From an uncultured SAR86 cluster bacterium (GTDB lineage: Bacteria > Pseudomonadota > Gammaproteobacteria > Magnimaribacterales > D2472), in assembly GCA_902560315.1 (NCBI GenBank), contig CACELG010000001.1:62001-126000 (forward strand): a stretch of 64,000 nucleotides of DNA, read 5' to 3'. The translations under genes were made by a program, and so were the position numbers. The notes beneath the pieces were generated by a model. It made no database searches, was not told the origin of the DNA, and worked only from the letters and a program-made list of their open reading frames with translations. Positions 21,491 to 30,454 of the stretch are shown here, one piece after another. Numbering within the stretch: position 1 is the first letter of the stretch; each line of letters starts with the position of its first letter.

Positions 21491-21910
21491 ATGAAAAAAA
21501 TATTATTTATCATCTCTATGATTTCATTTTTAGTTCTTGCAACCGAAGATAAATCTTCATTTTTAAATCTTTTGGAAGATAATGAGGTTAGGCCAGCTGA
21601 AGAAGTTTTCATATTTTCATATCTTGCTAAAGATTCTAAATTACATTTAAATTGGGAAATTAAGGAAAATTATTACTTATATTTAAATTCGATTCTAATT
21701 AAGCGCGGTGAGGATAGTCTCGAGTATAAAATTATTGAAACAAATATTATTGACCATGAAGATGAATTCTTTGGGAAAACAAAAATAATTAGAAATTCAT
21801 TAAATATTTCTGTTAATAATGAAATTAAAGATGTGCGGATTAAGGTTTTTTATCAAGGTTGTGCTGATAAAGGATTTTGCTACCCAATACAAAGTAAAGA
21901 CTTGAAATAA
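21491..21910 (+). CDS. stand-alone DsbD N-terminal domain (periplasmic thiol carrier)
   Basis: A 139-residue secreted protein: signal peptide (about 1-18), then a domain matching the N-terminal immunoglobulin-like domain of DsbD. The active-site signature GCADKGFCYP, with two cysteines six residues apart, corresponds to Cys103/Cys109 of E. coli nDsbD. The membrane domain and C-terminal thioredoxin domain of full DsbD (about 560-600 residues) are absent, and nothing resembling them follows before aroQ starts 20 bp later. It could still accept electrons from a separate CcdA- or DsbD-like membrane protein, or be a decaying remnant. The dsbD-aroQ order matches other gammaproteobacteria. Confidence 0.82.
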   Translation: MKKILFIISMISFLVLATEDKSSFLNLLEDNEVRPAEEVFIFSYLAKDSKLHLNWEIKENYYLYLNSILIKRGEDSLEYKIIETNIIDHEDEFFGKTKIIRNSLNISVNNEIKDVRIKVFYQGCADKGFCYPIQSKDLK

Positions 21911-21930
21911 ATTCTGTTAAAATCTGTTAA

Positions 21931-22365
21931 ATGAAAATATTAGTACTCAACGGACCAAATTTAAATATGCTTGGAGTGCGTGAAGAGGATATCTATGGCT
22001 CTGAAACTCTAAAGGATATTGAAATTAAACTTCTTGAAATTGCAAAAGAATCAAACTGTACAATTAATTTTTATCAAAGCAATGCAGAACATGAGCTAAT
22101 CAATTCTATTCATCAAGCTTTCAAAGATAATACTGATGCAATAATTTTTAATCCTGCTGGATATACTCATACTAGCGTTGCTTTAAGAGATGCAATTTTA
22201 GCTGTGCAAATACCTTTTTTTGAGGTTCATATATCAGATATAGACTCAAGAGAGGACTTTAGAAAAAAATCTTTTTTTAGCGACATAGCTAAAAAAGTTT
22301 TTAGTGGTCATGGTACTGAAGGTTACACTCTTGCATTAAAAGAAGCGCTTAAGATTAATAGGTAA
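21931..22365 (+). CDS. aroQ: 3-dehydroquinate dehydratase, type II
   Basis: AroQ catalyses the third step of the shikimate pathway. The 144 residues show the type II signature [15 protein letters not shown] at the start (catalytic Tyr in the EEDIYG loop), [16 protein letters not shown] and VHISD. It sits between the DsbD-domain gene and the truncated accB, an order that corresponds to dsbD-aroQ-accB-accC in gammaproteobacteria such as Pseudomonas. Confidence 0.96.
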   Translation: MKILVLNGPNLNMLGVREEDIYGSETLKDIEIKLLEIAKESNCTINFYQSNAEHELINSIHQAFKDNTDAIIFNPAGYTHTSVALRDAILAVQIPFFEVHISDIDSREDFRKKSFFSDIAKKVFSGHGTEGYTLALKEALKINR

Positions 22366-22369
22366 ATAT

Positions 22370-22546
22370 ATGGATATTAGAAAAATAAAAACACTAATAG
22401 AAATGCTTGAGAATTCAAATCTAAATGAAATTGAGGTTAGCCAGGGAGACGAGTCAGTAAGAATTTCAAAAGGCAATGATAAAGTTGATATTGAAAGAAC
22501 AAATCATAATCAAGTAACAGATAATAAAGTCAATGAAGTAAAATGA
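22370..22546 (+). CDS. truncated AccB: N-terminal segment of biotin carboxyl carrier protein, no biotinyl domain
   Basis: A 58-residue frame starts 4 bp after aroQ. It begins [15 protein letters not shown], continues [17 protein letters not shown] and ends after a polar linker-like tail. This is a close match to the start of E. coli AccB (MDIRKIKKLIELVEESG... and EGEESVRISR). The biotinyl domain with its AMKM lysine motif and the partner accC, which normally follows, are missing: a stop at 22544 is followed by only 38 bp before leuS. In AccB the N-terminal part is thought to help hold AccB to AccC. It may be a retained interaction peptide or a remnant. Confidence 0.8.
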   Translation: MDIRKIKTLIEMLENSNLNEIEVSQGDESVRISKGNDKVDIERTNHNQVTDNKVNEVK

Positions 22547-22584
22547 GACAAAAGATCTCTAACAAAACATTCTATTATTAAATA

Positions 22585-24990
22585 ATGAGTTCAGCCTACA
22601 AGCACAAATCTATTGAAGAAGCCATTCAAAAGAGATGGCATAAAGAAGAGAGATATGTCTCAAAAGTTGATGATAGAGAAAAATATTATTGCTTGTCGAT
22701 GTTTCCCTATCCATCAGGAAAGCTTCATATGGGACATGTTAGAAATTACACAATTGGAGACGTAATTTCTAGATACAAAAGAATGCAAAATTTTAATGTT
22801 TTTCAACCAATGGGGTGGGATGCATTCGGATTACCAGCAGAAAATGCAGCTATAGCAAATAAAGTAAGTCCTTCAGATTGGACAAGCCAAAATATTGAAA
22901 ATATGAAAACTCAACTTAAGTCATTGGGTTTCAGTTATGACTGGTCTAAAGAGTTAAGAACATGTGACTCAAATTATTACAAATGGGAGCAATTAATTTT
23001 CAAGAAATTTTATGATGCTGGTTTGGTATATAGAAAAAAATCTTTAGTTAATTGGGATCCTGTTGATGAAACAGTATTAGCCAATGAACAAGTTATTGAT
23101 GGAAAGGGTTGGCGTTCAGGAGCTCAAATTGAATTAAAAGAAATTGATCAATGGTTTATAAAAATTACTGATTATGCTGAAGAGCTTCTTGATTCTCTAG
23201 ATAATCTAGACTGGCCAGAAAATGTTAAGTTAATGCAAAAAAATTGGATTGGTAAGTCTTATGGCGCTGAAATAAAATACAAGATAGATGGACAAGATAA
23301 ATACCTAACAACATTTTCAACTAGGCCCGATACTATTTTTGGGGTATCGTTTCTAGCAATTTCACCTAATCATTCTTTGTCAATAGAGTTATCAGAAAAC
23401 GATAAAAATATTTCAGAATTTCTAGAAAAATGTAAAGAAGCAAAGGCTGCAGAAGCAGATATTGCAAAAGCTGAAAAACTTGGTATTGATACAAATATTA
23501 AGGTTGTGCATCCTTTAACTGACAAAAAAATTCCTGTATGGATTGGAAATTTTGTTTTACTCGACTATGGAACTGGTGTTGTTATGGGTGTTCCTGGGCA
23601 TGATACAAGAGACTATGAATTTGCCTCAAAATATGGTCTTGAAATCAATCAGGTTATAGAAACAGATTCAACTGAATTACCAATCATTGACAAAGGTGTG
23701 TTAGTAAACTCAGGTAAATTTGATGGCATGTCTTCTGAAGAAGCTTCACAAAAAATTATAAAAGAATTAATAGAATTAGATAAGGGGAAAGAGTTAATTC
23801 AATTCAGATTACGGGATTGGGGAGTAAGCAGACAGAGATATTGGGGTTGCCCTATACCAGTAATTTATGAAGAAAGTTTGCCCAAAATGGTCAATGATAA
23901 AGATATTCCTGTTGAACTTCCAAAATTAACTAGGAATTCTTTACCAACACCACTTAATCAAAATGAAGATTTTATAAATATAGGGAATAATCTATTTAGA
24001 GAAAGCGATACTTTTGATACTTTTATGGACTCATCGTGGTACTACGCAAGATTTACTTCAGCAGATAATGATAATGAAATCTTTGATGAAAATACCAACT
24101 ATTGGTTACCTGTAGATTTATATATTGGAGGTATTGAACATGCAATCCTTCATTTACTCTATTCAAGATTCTTTCATAAAGCATTAAGAGATATAGGTCT
24201 TCTAGACGGAGATGAGCCTTTTAAGCGATTGCTTACACAAGGCATGGTTCTAAAAGATGGGGCAAAAATGTCTAAATCAAAGGGCAATACTGTTGACCCA
24301 CAACCTTACATTGAGAAATATGGAGCCGATACAGTAAGGCTATACATGATGTTTACTTCTCCCCCAGAACAAAGTCTTGAATGGAGTGAATCTTCAGTTG
24401 AGGGTGCTGCAAGATTTCTAAAAAAACTTTGGAATCTAGTAAATGATAGACAAAATATAGAACTAAATAATAAATTTGACTTTAGCAAGGATGAGCTTGA
24501 GCTAAGAAGAAAGTCTCATTCTACATTGAAGAAAGTTGAACATGACTATGAAGTTAGATTTTCTTTTAATACTGCAATCGCTGCAATCATGGAGCTACTA
24601 AACTCAATTCCTGAAAGCTATAAAGAAGAAAAAGCAACCGATTCTCAAAAATTTTGTTTAAATGAAGTAATAGTCTTTTCATTAAAAATGCTATCTCCAA
24701 TAGCGCCTCATATCTGTGAACATCTTTGGAATAATTTTCAAACAAATGAATCATGTATTGAATCTTCTTGGCCAAAATTTGATGAAGATATAATTGAATC
24801 TGAAGAATTTGAATTAATAATTCAAGTTAACGGCAAGGTGAGAGGCAAAATTAATATAGATAAGAATTTAGAAGAGGAAGAAATTAAAAATATTGCCCTT
24901 GAAGTAGATAACGTAAGTAACAACATTGGTGAGAATCAAATTAAAAAAGTTATTTATGTAAAAGATAAATTAATTAATTTTGTGATTTAA
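22585..24990 (+). CDS. leuS: leucyl-tRNA synthetase
   Basis: LeuRS charges tRNA-Leu. The 801-residue protein (E. coli 860) carries the class I signatures HMGH at 48-51 and KMSKS at 561-565, the CP1 editing domain between them ([28 protein letters not shown]), an anticodon-binding helical domain and a C-terminal domain with VNGKVRGKI. leuS-lptE-holA is a conserved gammaproteobacterial order. Normally accC is nowhere near; here the AccB stub lies just upstream. Confidence 0.97.
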   Translation: MSSAYKHKSIEEAIQKRWHKEERYVSKVDDREKYYCLSMFPYPSGKLHMGHVRNYTIGDVISRYKRMQNFNVFQPMGWDAFGLPAENAAIANKVSPSDWTSQNIENMKTQLKSLGFSYDWSKELRTCDSNYYKWEQLIFKKFYDAGLVYRKKSLVNWDPVDETVLANEQVIDGKGWRSGAQIELKEIDQWFIKITDYAEELLDSLDNLDWPENVKLMQKNWIGKSYGAEIKYKIDGQDKYLTTFSTRPDTIFGVSFLAISPNHSLSIELSENDKNISEFLEKCKEAKAAEADIAKAEKLGIDTNIKVVHPLTDKKIPVWIGNFVLLDYGTGVVMGVPGHDTRDYEFASKYGLEINQVIETDSTELPIIDKGVLVNSGKFDGMSSEEASQKIIKELIELDKGKELIQFRLRDWGVSRQRYWGCPIPVIYEESLPKMVNDKDIPVELPKLTRNSLPTPLNQNEDFINIGNNLFRESDTFDTFMDSSWYYARFTSADNDNEIFDENTNYWLPVDLYIGGIEHAILHLLYSRFFHKALRDIGLLDGDEPFKRLLTQGMVLKDGAKMSKSKGNTVDPQPYIEKYGADTVRLYMMFTSPPEQSLEWSESSVEGAARFLKKLWNLVNDRQNIELNNKFDFSKDELELRRKSHSTLKKVEHDYEVRFSFNTAIAAIMELLNSIPESYKEEKATDSQKFCLNEVIVFSLKMLSPIAPHICEHLWNNFQTNESCIESSWPKFDEDIIESEEFELIIQVNGKVRGKINIDKNLEEEEIKNIALEVDNVSNNIGENQIKKVIYVKDKLINFVI

Positions 24991-25030
24991 ATACATTTCT
25001 GTTCGCTAAACATTTAATATATCCATAAAT

Positions 25031-25537
25031 ATGATTTATAAAAAAGAATTACTTTTAGTATTGGTATGTTTTGTTATTTCTTCATGCAACATTAACGAAT
25101 ATAAACAACTTAAAATTGATAATGGAAAGTATTACTTCACATATAACCAAGATATACCTTTTTCATTACAAGAAAAAATTAACTCTATGATTGGTCAAAG
25201 TTCTTATAGTGATAATAGTAAAAAGTCTGAAATACATATTATTAAATATGAATTAAGAGCATATGACATATATTCCGGTTCTGCACTTCGAGCCTTAGAG
25301 AAAGAAATAAAAGCAACTATAAGCTTTAATGTAAAGTCTGGTAATTCAATGAATATGGATCATTCAATGCATATGGATCATTCAATGGATAAAATAAGTG
25401 TAAGCATTATGAAAAGATTTAGTGCGATTGAATTGAATCCACTGGCTGAAAATGAAATGACGAAATTTATGGAAAATGAAGCCTTAAATGACCTAATAGA
25501 TCAATTAATGATAGAGGTAAGTTTAATTGATTTGTGA
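25031..25537 (+). CDS. lptE: LPS assembly lipoprotein LptE with a Met/His-rich insert
   Basis: LptE plugs the LptD barrel and helps insert lipopolysaccharide into the outer leaflet. The 168-residue protein has a lipoprotein signal with lipobox ISSC (Cys19). The fold is weakly conserved and the call leans on position between leuS and holA. Odd: residues 106-120 read SMNMDHSMHMDHSMD, encoded by an 18-bp tandem duplication (25346-25363 and 25364-25381, one mismatch) plus a partial third copy. Met/His-rich stretches of this kind are typical of copper- or silver-binding periplasmic proteins. Confidence 0.78.
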   Translation: MIYKKELLLVLVCFVISSCNINEYKQLKIDNGKYYFTYNQDIPFSLQEKINSMIGQSSYSDNSKKSEIHIIKYELRAYDIYSGSALRALEKEIKATISFNVKSGNSMNMDHSMHMDHSMDKISVSIMKRFSAIELNPLAENEMTKFMENEALNDLIDQLMIEVSLIDL

Positions 25538-26504
25538 GGCAACATCTTTAGTTAAATATATCAATAAGTCCTCCAATATTTTTTTTGTATTTGGATCTGA
25601 AGTTATTTTAAGAAATAACTCAGTGGATGATATTAATAAATGTTTTAAAGATATGGGTTTTACAGAAAAAAAAATAATAACTGAAAATGACTTCGGTAAC
25701 ATTGAAAAGATTATTCATGAGAATGCTGGAGGTTCATTATTTGGATCTCAAACAATTATTGAAATAATTCATAATGGTGGAAAAATTCCTAAAGAAATCC
25801 TAAACATATTTGAAATAAAAAATATAAATCAATTAAAAAACATTGTAATAATAATTAGGTCGGCTATAGAAAAAATCAATAAGAATACTAAATGGGTTAA
25901 AAAAGTAGATAGTCTCGCATTAATGGTGCAGTGCAATAAGCTTAAATCATTTGAAGAAATATCTTGGATAAAGAATCAATTAAAGTTTATGAATGATAAA
26001 GATGCTAAAGAATATACAAATAGAATCAAAGATGTATATTCAGGAAATTTAGTTGCTCAACAAAATGAAGTCAATATATTAAAACTAATATATTCTGAGG
26101 ATAGTGATAGGGAAAAACTACATCATGATAGTGCTGAATTTCTTCCATATGATTTAGAGGATAAAATTATTGAACTTGATACGAATTATGCTCTAAGAAT
26201 TTTAAAATCAATTAAAAAGAATGATGAGCATTATGGGCCTTTGTTAGTATGGATAATGGGAAAAATCATTAATATCTCTGTGGGTTCTCATCAAGATAAG
26301 ATTAGTTTAGAAAAAGCTGGAATATGGAGAAATAAAATTCCACATTATCTAAATTTTATTAAAAGTAATCCTTTAAAGAAAATGATTCCTCTTCAAAAAA
26401 GGATATATGAGCTTGATATGGCATCAAAAGGTCTTGGAGGCATTACAAAAGATCAATTTTGGCAAGAACTTGATAATATGATTATTGATTTAACATCTAC
26501 GTAA
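25527..26504 (+). CDS. holA: DNA polymerase III delta subunit
   Basis: HolA is the clamp-loader subunit that opens the beta clamp. The 325-residue protein has low family similarity but keeps the layout: an N-terminal domain with FVFGSEVILRNNSVDDI, a region with GGSLFGSQTIIEI, and a helical C-terminal collar domain. The conserved position after lptE supports the call. The start is a TTG at 25527 overlapping the lptE stop by 11 bp; no ATG lies nearby in frame. The 3' end overlaps the convergent aminotransferase gene by 8 bp. Confidence 0.82.
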   Translation: MICEATSLVKYINKSSNIFFVFGSEVILRNNSVDDINKCFKDMGFTEKKIITENDFGNIEKIIHENAGGSLFGSQTIIEIIHNGGKIPKEILNIFEIKNINQLKNIVIIIRSAIEKINKNTKWVKKVDSLALMVQCNKLKSFEEISWIKNQLKFMNDKDAKEYTNRIKDVYSGNLVAQQNEVNILKLIYSEDSDREKLHHDSAEFLPYDLEDKIIELDTNYALRILKSIKKNDEHYGPLLVWIMGKIINISVGSHQDKISLEKAGIWRNKIPHYLNFIKSNPLKKMIPLQKRIYELDMASKGLGGITKDQFWQELDNMIIDLTST

Positions 26505-27324
26505 AAAAATTTTTTACAAATAATTCCTCGCACTTCTTAAATAAATGATGATCTACTTGAATGTTGGTTTTTTTATCAATAACGTCTATCACTTGAGCCA
26601 GCCCTTTAGTAGAGCTAGTAAGCCATATAGATTTAGCGCCAGTTAAATCATCTATAGTATATTCTCCTTCTTCAATTCTAATATCTGATTCTTTTAATTT
26701 TTCAATAAGAAGGTCTCTAGTTATTCCGGGTAAGATATTATTAGAAAGGCTTGGAGTAAAAACACATTCATCATTTGCAAAAAATACATTTGAAGCGCCT
26801 CCTTCAGTAATAATATTTTTCTTATGCATAATTACTTCATCGCATCCTTTATTCTTTGCATTATTCATGCTCATGACATTCCCAAGCAATGATGTAGATT
26901 TAATATCACACCTTTGCCACCTAAGATCTTCACATAACATTACTCTTAGGGATTGAGAACTAAAAGTATGTGAAACCACATATCCAAAAGTTTCAATTGA
27001 AATATCTTGATCAAACATATGTGATCTTAAATTATCTATTCCTCTTGAGATTTGATAATAAACATATCCATTTTTTAAATTGCTTTTTTTGATAAGCTCA
27101 TTTATTTCAATACTTATGCTTTTGATATCTACTTGAAATGAAAGAGCATTACAGCTCTTTTCTAAGCGCAAAATATGTTTATCAAATGCGATCGTACTTG
27201 AATTACAAAATGGAATTACTTCATAGACACTATCTGAAAATGTATATGCCCTGCTTAGGGGGGAAATTTTGATGTTATTTAGAGAATCAAATCTGCCATT
27301 ATAAACAGCATGAATATTTTCCAT
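26497..27324 (-). CDS. dat: D-amino acid aminotransferase-like class IV PLP enzyme
   Basis: A 275-residue fold-type IV aminotransferase. The PLP lysine is expected in CDIKSTSLLGNV, and MNNAKNKGCDEVIM, ITEGGASNVFF and NNILPGITRDLL are typical of D-alanine aminotransferase. It lies next to dacA in a cell-wall cluster, where D-amino acid metabolism makes sense (D-Glu or D-Ala supply). Branched-chain aminotransferase or aminodeoxychorismate lyase are less likely alternatives. It abuts dacA directly. Confidence 0.85.
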   Translation of the reverse strand: MENIHAVYNGRFDSLNNIKISPLSRAYTFSDSVYEVIPFCNSSTIAFDKHILRLEKSCNALSFQVDIKSISIEINELIKKSNLKNGYVYYQISRGIDNLRSHMFDQDISIETFGYVVSHTFSSQSLRVMLCEDLRWQRCDIKSTSLLGNVMSMNNAKNKGCDEVIMHKKNIITEGGASNVFFANDECVFTPSLSNNILPGITRDLLIEKLKESDIRIEEGEYTIDDLTGAKSIWLTSSTKGLAQVIDVIDKKTNIQVDHHLFKKCEELFVKNFFT

Positions 27325-28473
27325 CTATGCAATTCCAAATAGGCTCATTATCCAAAGAACGAGCCTTGACCAAAGTCTTCCAAAGAAACCTTTTGCATCA
27401 ACATCATTTAATGCAACAAGGTCTGCAGTCAAGATAATCTCTTCATTGCTTATCAATTCTAGTGTCCCTAATTTTTGGCCTTTGGTGATCGGTGCTTGAA
27501 TATTATTTTTAGCATTATAATTAACTTTTATTCCTTTAAAGTTAGTTCTAGGGAGAGTAATTGAAATATCTTCTTCCACACCTAAACTTAGATTATCAAT
27601 TTTACCGCCCCATACTTTTACAGTTGTATATTCTTTATTTGCGTCAAAATATTTTTGAGTTGCATAAAATCTAAACCCATACTCCAGCAGTCTTTGTGTA
27701 TCAGAAAAGCTATTGTTTGCAGAATCGCTACCAGCAACAACAGTTATTAATCGCATATTACTTCGTTTTGCAGACCCAATTAAACAATATCCTGCAGAAG
27801 ATGTATGTCCTGTTTTTACTCCATCAGCTGTCTCATCTCTCCACAAAAGCTTATTTCTATTGTATTTATTCCCTGTAATACCACCGTATTCAAATTCTTT
27901 TTCTTTAAATAAAGCATATATATCCGGAAATTTTGTAATGAAATTACTAGTAAGAATTGCTAGATCTTTTGCAGATGTTAAATGTTGATCACTTGGTAAA
28001 CCGGTTGAATTTGTAAAATTAGTATTACTCATACCTAATGATCCAGCATATGAGTTCATTAAATCTACAAATCCATCCTCTGTGCCTCCAATATATTCTG
28101 CAATTGCTACAGCAGCATCATTTCCTGATTGAATGATTATGCCTTTTAATAAATCTAAGATGCTCACTCTTTTGCCAACCTCTATGAACATTTTTGATCC
28201 GCCCATTTTCCATGCCTTCTCACTTATTAAGACTTTATCATCTATACTAATTAGATCATTCTTGATCTGATCAGCAACTACATATGCTGTCATAACTTTT
28301 GTCATACTAGCTGGTTCAACAAGTCCATCTGAGTTTGATTCTGCAATAACAGTGTTGGTATTAGGTTCTATTAACATATAGCTCTTAAGGTTTAACTCTG
28401 GAGCATTTGGAACAAAACTCTGACTAAGTAATAGGTTTGATGATAATAATGTAAGTAATATGATAATTTTCAT
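27325..28473 (-). CDS. dacA: D-alanyl-D-alanine carboxypeptidase (PBP5/6 type)
   Basis: This enzyme trims the terminal D-Ala from peptidoglycan stem peptides in the periplasm. The 382 residues have a signal peptide (1-18), the active-site tetrad Ser56-x-x-Lys59 (SMTK), SGN at 116-118 and KTG at 220-222, then the PBP5 C-terminal beta domain and a C-terminal amphipathic helix (GRLWSRLVLWIMSLFG) that anchors it to the inner membrane. It overlaps mltB by 4 bp in the elongation cluster. Confidence 0.95.
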   Translation of the reverse strand: MKIIILLTLLSSNLLLSQSFVPNAPELNLKSYMLIEPNTNTVIAESNSDGLVEPASMTKVMTAYVVADQIKNDLISIDDKVLISEKAWKMGGSKMFIEVGKRVSILDLLKGIIIQSGNDAAVAIAEYIGGTEDGFVDLMNSYAGSLGMSNTNFTNSTGLPSDQHLTSAKDLAILTSNFITKFPDIYALFKEKEFEYGGITGNKYNRNKLLWRDETADGVKTGHTSSAGYCLIGSAKRSNMRLITVVAGSDSANNSFSDTQRLLEYGFRFYATQKYFDANKEYTTVKVWGGKIDNLSLGVEEDISITLPRTNFKGIKVNYNAKNNIQAPITKGQKLGTLELISNEEIILTADLVALNDVDAKGFFGRLWSRLVLWIMSLFGIA

Positions 28474-29357
28474 TTTTTAAACTCTTCTGCTAAATAATAA
28501 ATTGCCATTGCATAGAAATGACTTCTATTATATTTAGTAATGGCAACAAAATTGTCATCACCAATAAAATAATTTTCTTCACCACCCTCATTAAAACTCA
28601 AAGGAATAAATTTTGAAAGTGAATCATCAGGTTTATATACTTCCCTCACATTATTTGGGAAGGATTTTGTTACAATTTTTCCATTCTTTTTCCAGCCATG
28701 TACTTTGAGATAATTTGCAATACTGCCAATAGCGTCATCAACTGAATTAAATAGATCAATGTCATCATCTCCATCAAAATCAACAGCATATGCTCTGTAA
28801 CTTGAAGAAATAAACTGTCCATAACCCATAGCCCCAGCATAAGAACCCTTTATTGAGTATATGTCTAAATTATTTTCTCTTGTGAGCAAGAAAAATTTAA
28901 TTAGTTCATCTTTAAAGAATACTGATCTTCTTGGGTAATCAAGTCCTAGTGTTGTAAGGCTATCAATCACTCGATAACTACCCATAATTTTTCCGTATCT
29001 AGTCTCAACCCCAAGTATTGAAACAATTATTTCTTTTGGAACTCCAAATTCTTTTTCTGCTCTATTTAAAGTATCAATATTTTGTTTGATAAATTTTTTT
29101 CCATTTTTTATTCTTTTGTCTTCAATGAATAGCTTTTTATACCTTTCCCATGTCCATGTAAACTCTGCTGGTTTGGAAATAGAGTCTATTATTTTTTGTT
29201 GTTTAGTGGCATTTTTGAAAACTTCTTCAACATATGATTTTTTAAATCCATGTATTTCAACTAATTCATCAATGATTTTTTTTGAATCAGGATGATTAAA
29301 ATAATCTGCATATATCGCTGATGATAATAAAAGATATGTAAAAAATATAAGTTTCAT
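28470..29357 (-). CDS. mltB: membrane-bound lytic murein transglycosylase B
   Basis: MltB cleaves the glycan strand with 1,6-anhydro product formation. The 295 residues begin with a signal peptide (1-17) without a lipobox cysteine, so it may be soluble in the periplasm. The catalytic glutamate is Glu118 in GVETRYGK, followed by SLTTLGLDYPRRS, SYAGAMGYGQFISSSY and DFDGDDDIDL, all MltB-family hallmarks. It is 4-bp overlapped on both sides by rodA and dacA. Confidence 0.94.
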   Translation of the reverse strand: MKLIFFTYLLLSSAIYADYFNHPDSKKIIDELVEIHGFKKSYVEEVFKNATKQQKIIDSISKPAEFTWTWERYKKLFIEDKRIKNGKKFIKQNIDTLNRAEKEFGVPKEIIVSILGVETRYGKIMGSYRVIDSLTTLGLDYPRRSVFFKDELIKFFLLTRENNLDIYSIKGSYAGAMGYGQFISSSYRAYAVDFDGDDDIDLFNSVDDAIGSIANYLKVHGWKKNGKIVTKSFPNNVREVYKPDDSLSKFIPLSFNEGGEENYFIGDDNFVAITKYNRSHFYAMAIYYLAEEFKK

Positions 29358-30454
29358 TTTTGCATTAATTTTTTATGAGTTGCCATAGAAATTATAATTC
29401 CAAAAGCTAAATAGAATGATAGCAAAGATGAACCTCCTTTACTTATAAATGGTAATGGCATTCCTACAACTGGAATTATACCAATCACCATTGCAAGATT
29501 TATAAAAATTGTAGAAAGGAATAATAAACTTAAACCTCCTACGGTTAATCTGCAAAATCTATCTCTTGCATTCAACGCTAAATATAGACATCTTAATAAA
29601 ATAAAAAAAAATATAGATAGCAAGATACATACTCCTATAAACCCAAACTCTTCAGCAATTACTGAAAATATAAAATCTGTTTCGGTTTCTGGAAGAAAGT
29701 CTAAGTGAGCCTGAGATCCCATTTGATAACCCTTGCCTTGTATTCCTCCAGAACCAATGGCTATCTTAGACTGTGTTATATTCCATCCTGAGCCAAATGG
29801 ATCAGCTGTGGGATCTAATAAAGTTAAAATTCTTTGTCTTTGGAAAGGCTCTAAGAAATTATTCCATATAAAGGGTAATGATAAGATAAATATACCAAAA
29901 GAAACTCCAATAAATCTCCAACTTAAGCCTGCCAAAAACAATACATATAATCCAGCAATTAATATTACTAAACTTGTACCTAAATCTGGCTGAATTCTTA
30001 CAAAATTTGCTACTACAATTATAAGAGCCAAAGTTATAAAAGTATTTAATAGACTTATAGGCAGAGTCTTATCATATAGATATGCTGCTAAAAAAACTGG
30101 TAAAGCAATTTTGATGATTTCAGATGGCTGTAAAGTAAAGAATCCAAGATCGAGCCATCTTGTTGCGCCATTAACTTCTTTACCAACAAAAAGAGTCAAA
30201 AGTATCAAAATAATTGAGAAGATTAAAAAAATCAACGAATTATTCTTGTAAAAATCTGGATCAGGTTGACTGACTATAAACATTAAAATTAATCCAAATA
30301 TTACGAAGAATGATTGTTTTATTACTGTTGTTGCATTGCCATCGGATGCGCTGTATAAAAAAACTAGGCCCATTAAAGAAAGTATTGTTATTGAAATAAA
30401 TAAATAATGATCAAAATAAATTCCTGATTTAAGAGAGTCAATTATCTTTTTCAT
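29354..30454 (-). CDS. rodA: peptidoglycan glycosyltransferase RodA
   Basis: RodA is the SEDS-family polymerase that makes glycan strands during cell elongation together with PBP2. The 366-residue protein is almost wholly transmembrane (about ten segments). Diagnostic stretches are RWLDLGFFTLQPSEIIKIALP, RIQPDLGTSLVILIAG, FLPETETDFIFSVIAEEFGF and PFISKGGSS near the end. It follows mrdA with a 4-bp overlap. The cell is therefore expected to be rod-shaped or elongating. Confidence 0.96.
   Translation of the reverse strand: MKKIIDSLKSGIYFDHYLFISITILSLMGLVFLYSASDGNATTVIKQSFFVIFGLILMFIVSQPDPDFYKNNSLIFLIFSIILILLTLFVGKEVNGATRWLDLGFFTLQPSEIIKIALPVFLAAYLYDKTLPISLLNTFITLALIIVVANFVRIQPDLGTSLVILIAGLYVLFLAGLSWRFIGVSFGIFILSLPFIWNNFLEPFQRQRILTLLDPTADPFGSGWNITQSKIAIGSGGIQGKGYQMGSQAHLDFLPETETDFIFSVIAEEFGFIGVCILLSIFFFILLRCLYLALNARDRFCRLTVGGLSLLFLSTIFINLAMVIGIIPVVGMPLPFISKGGSSLLSFYLAFGIIISMATHKKLMQK

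Noticed and set aside
27696-27988. Two overlapping plus-strand frames opposite dacA
   Set aside because: Antisense shadows of a well-supported gene; no ribosome binding site or family match.
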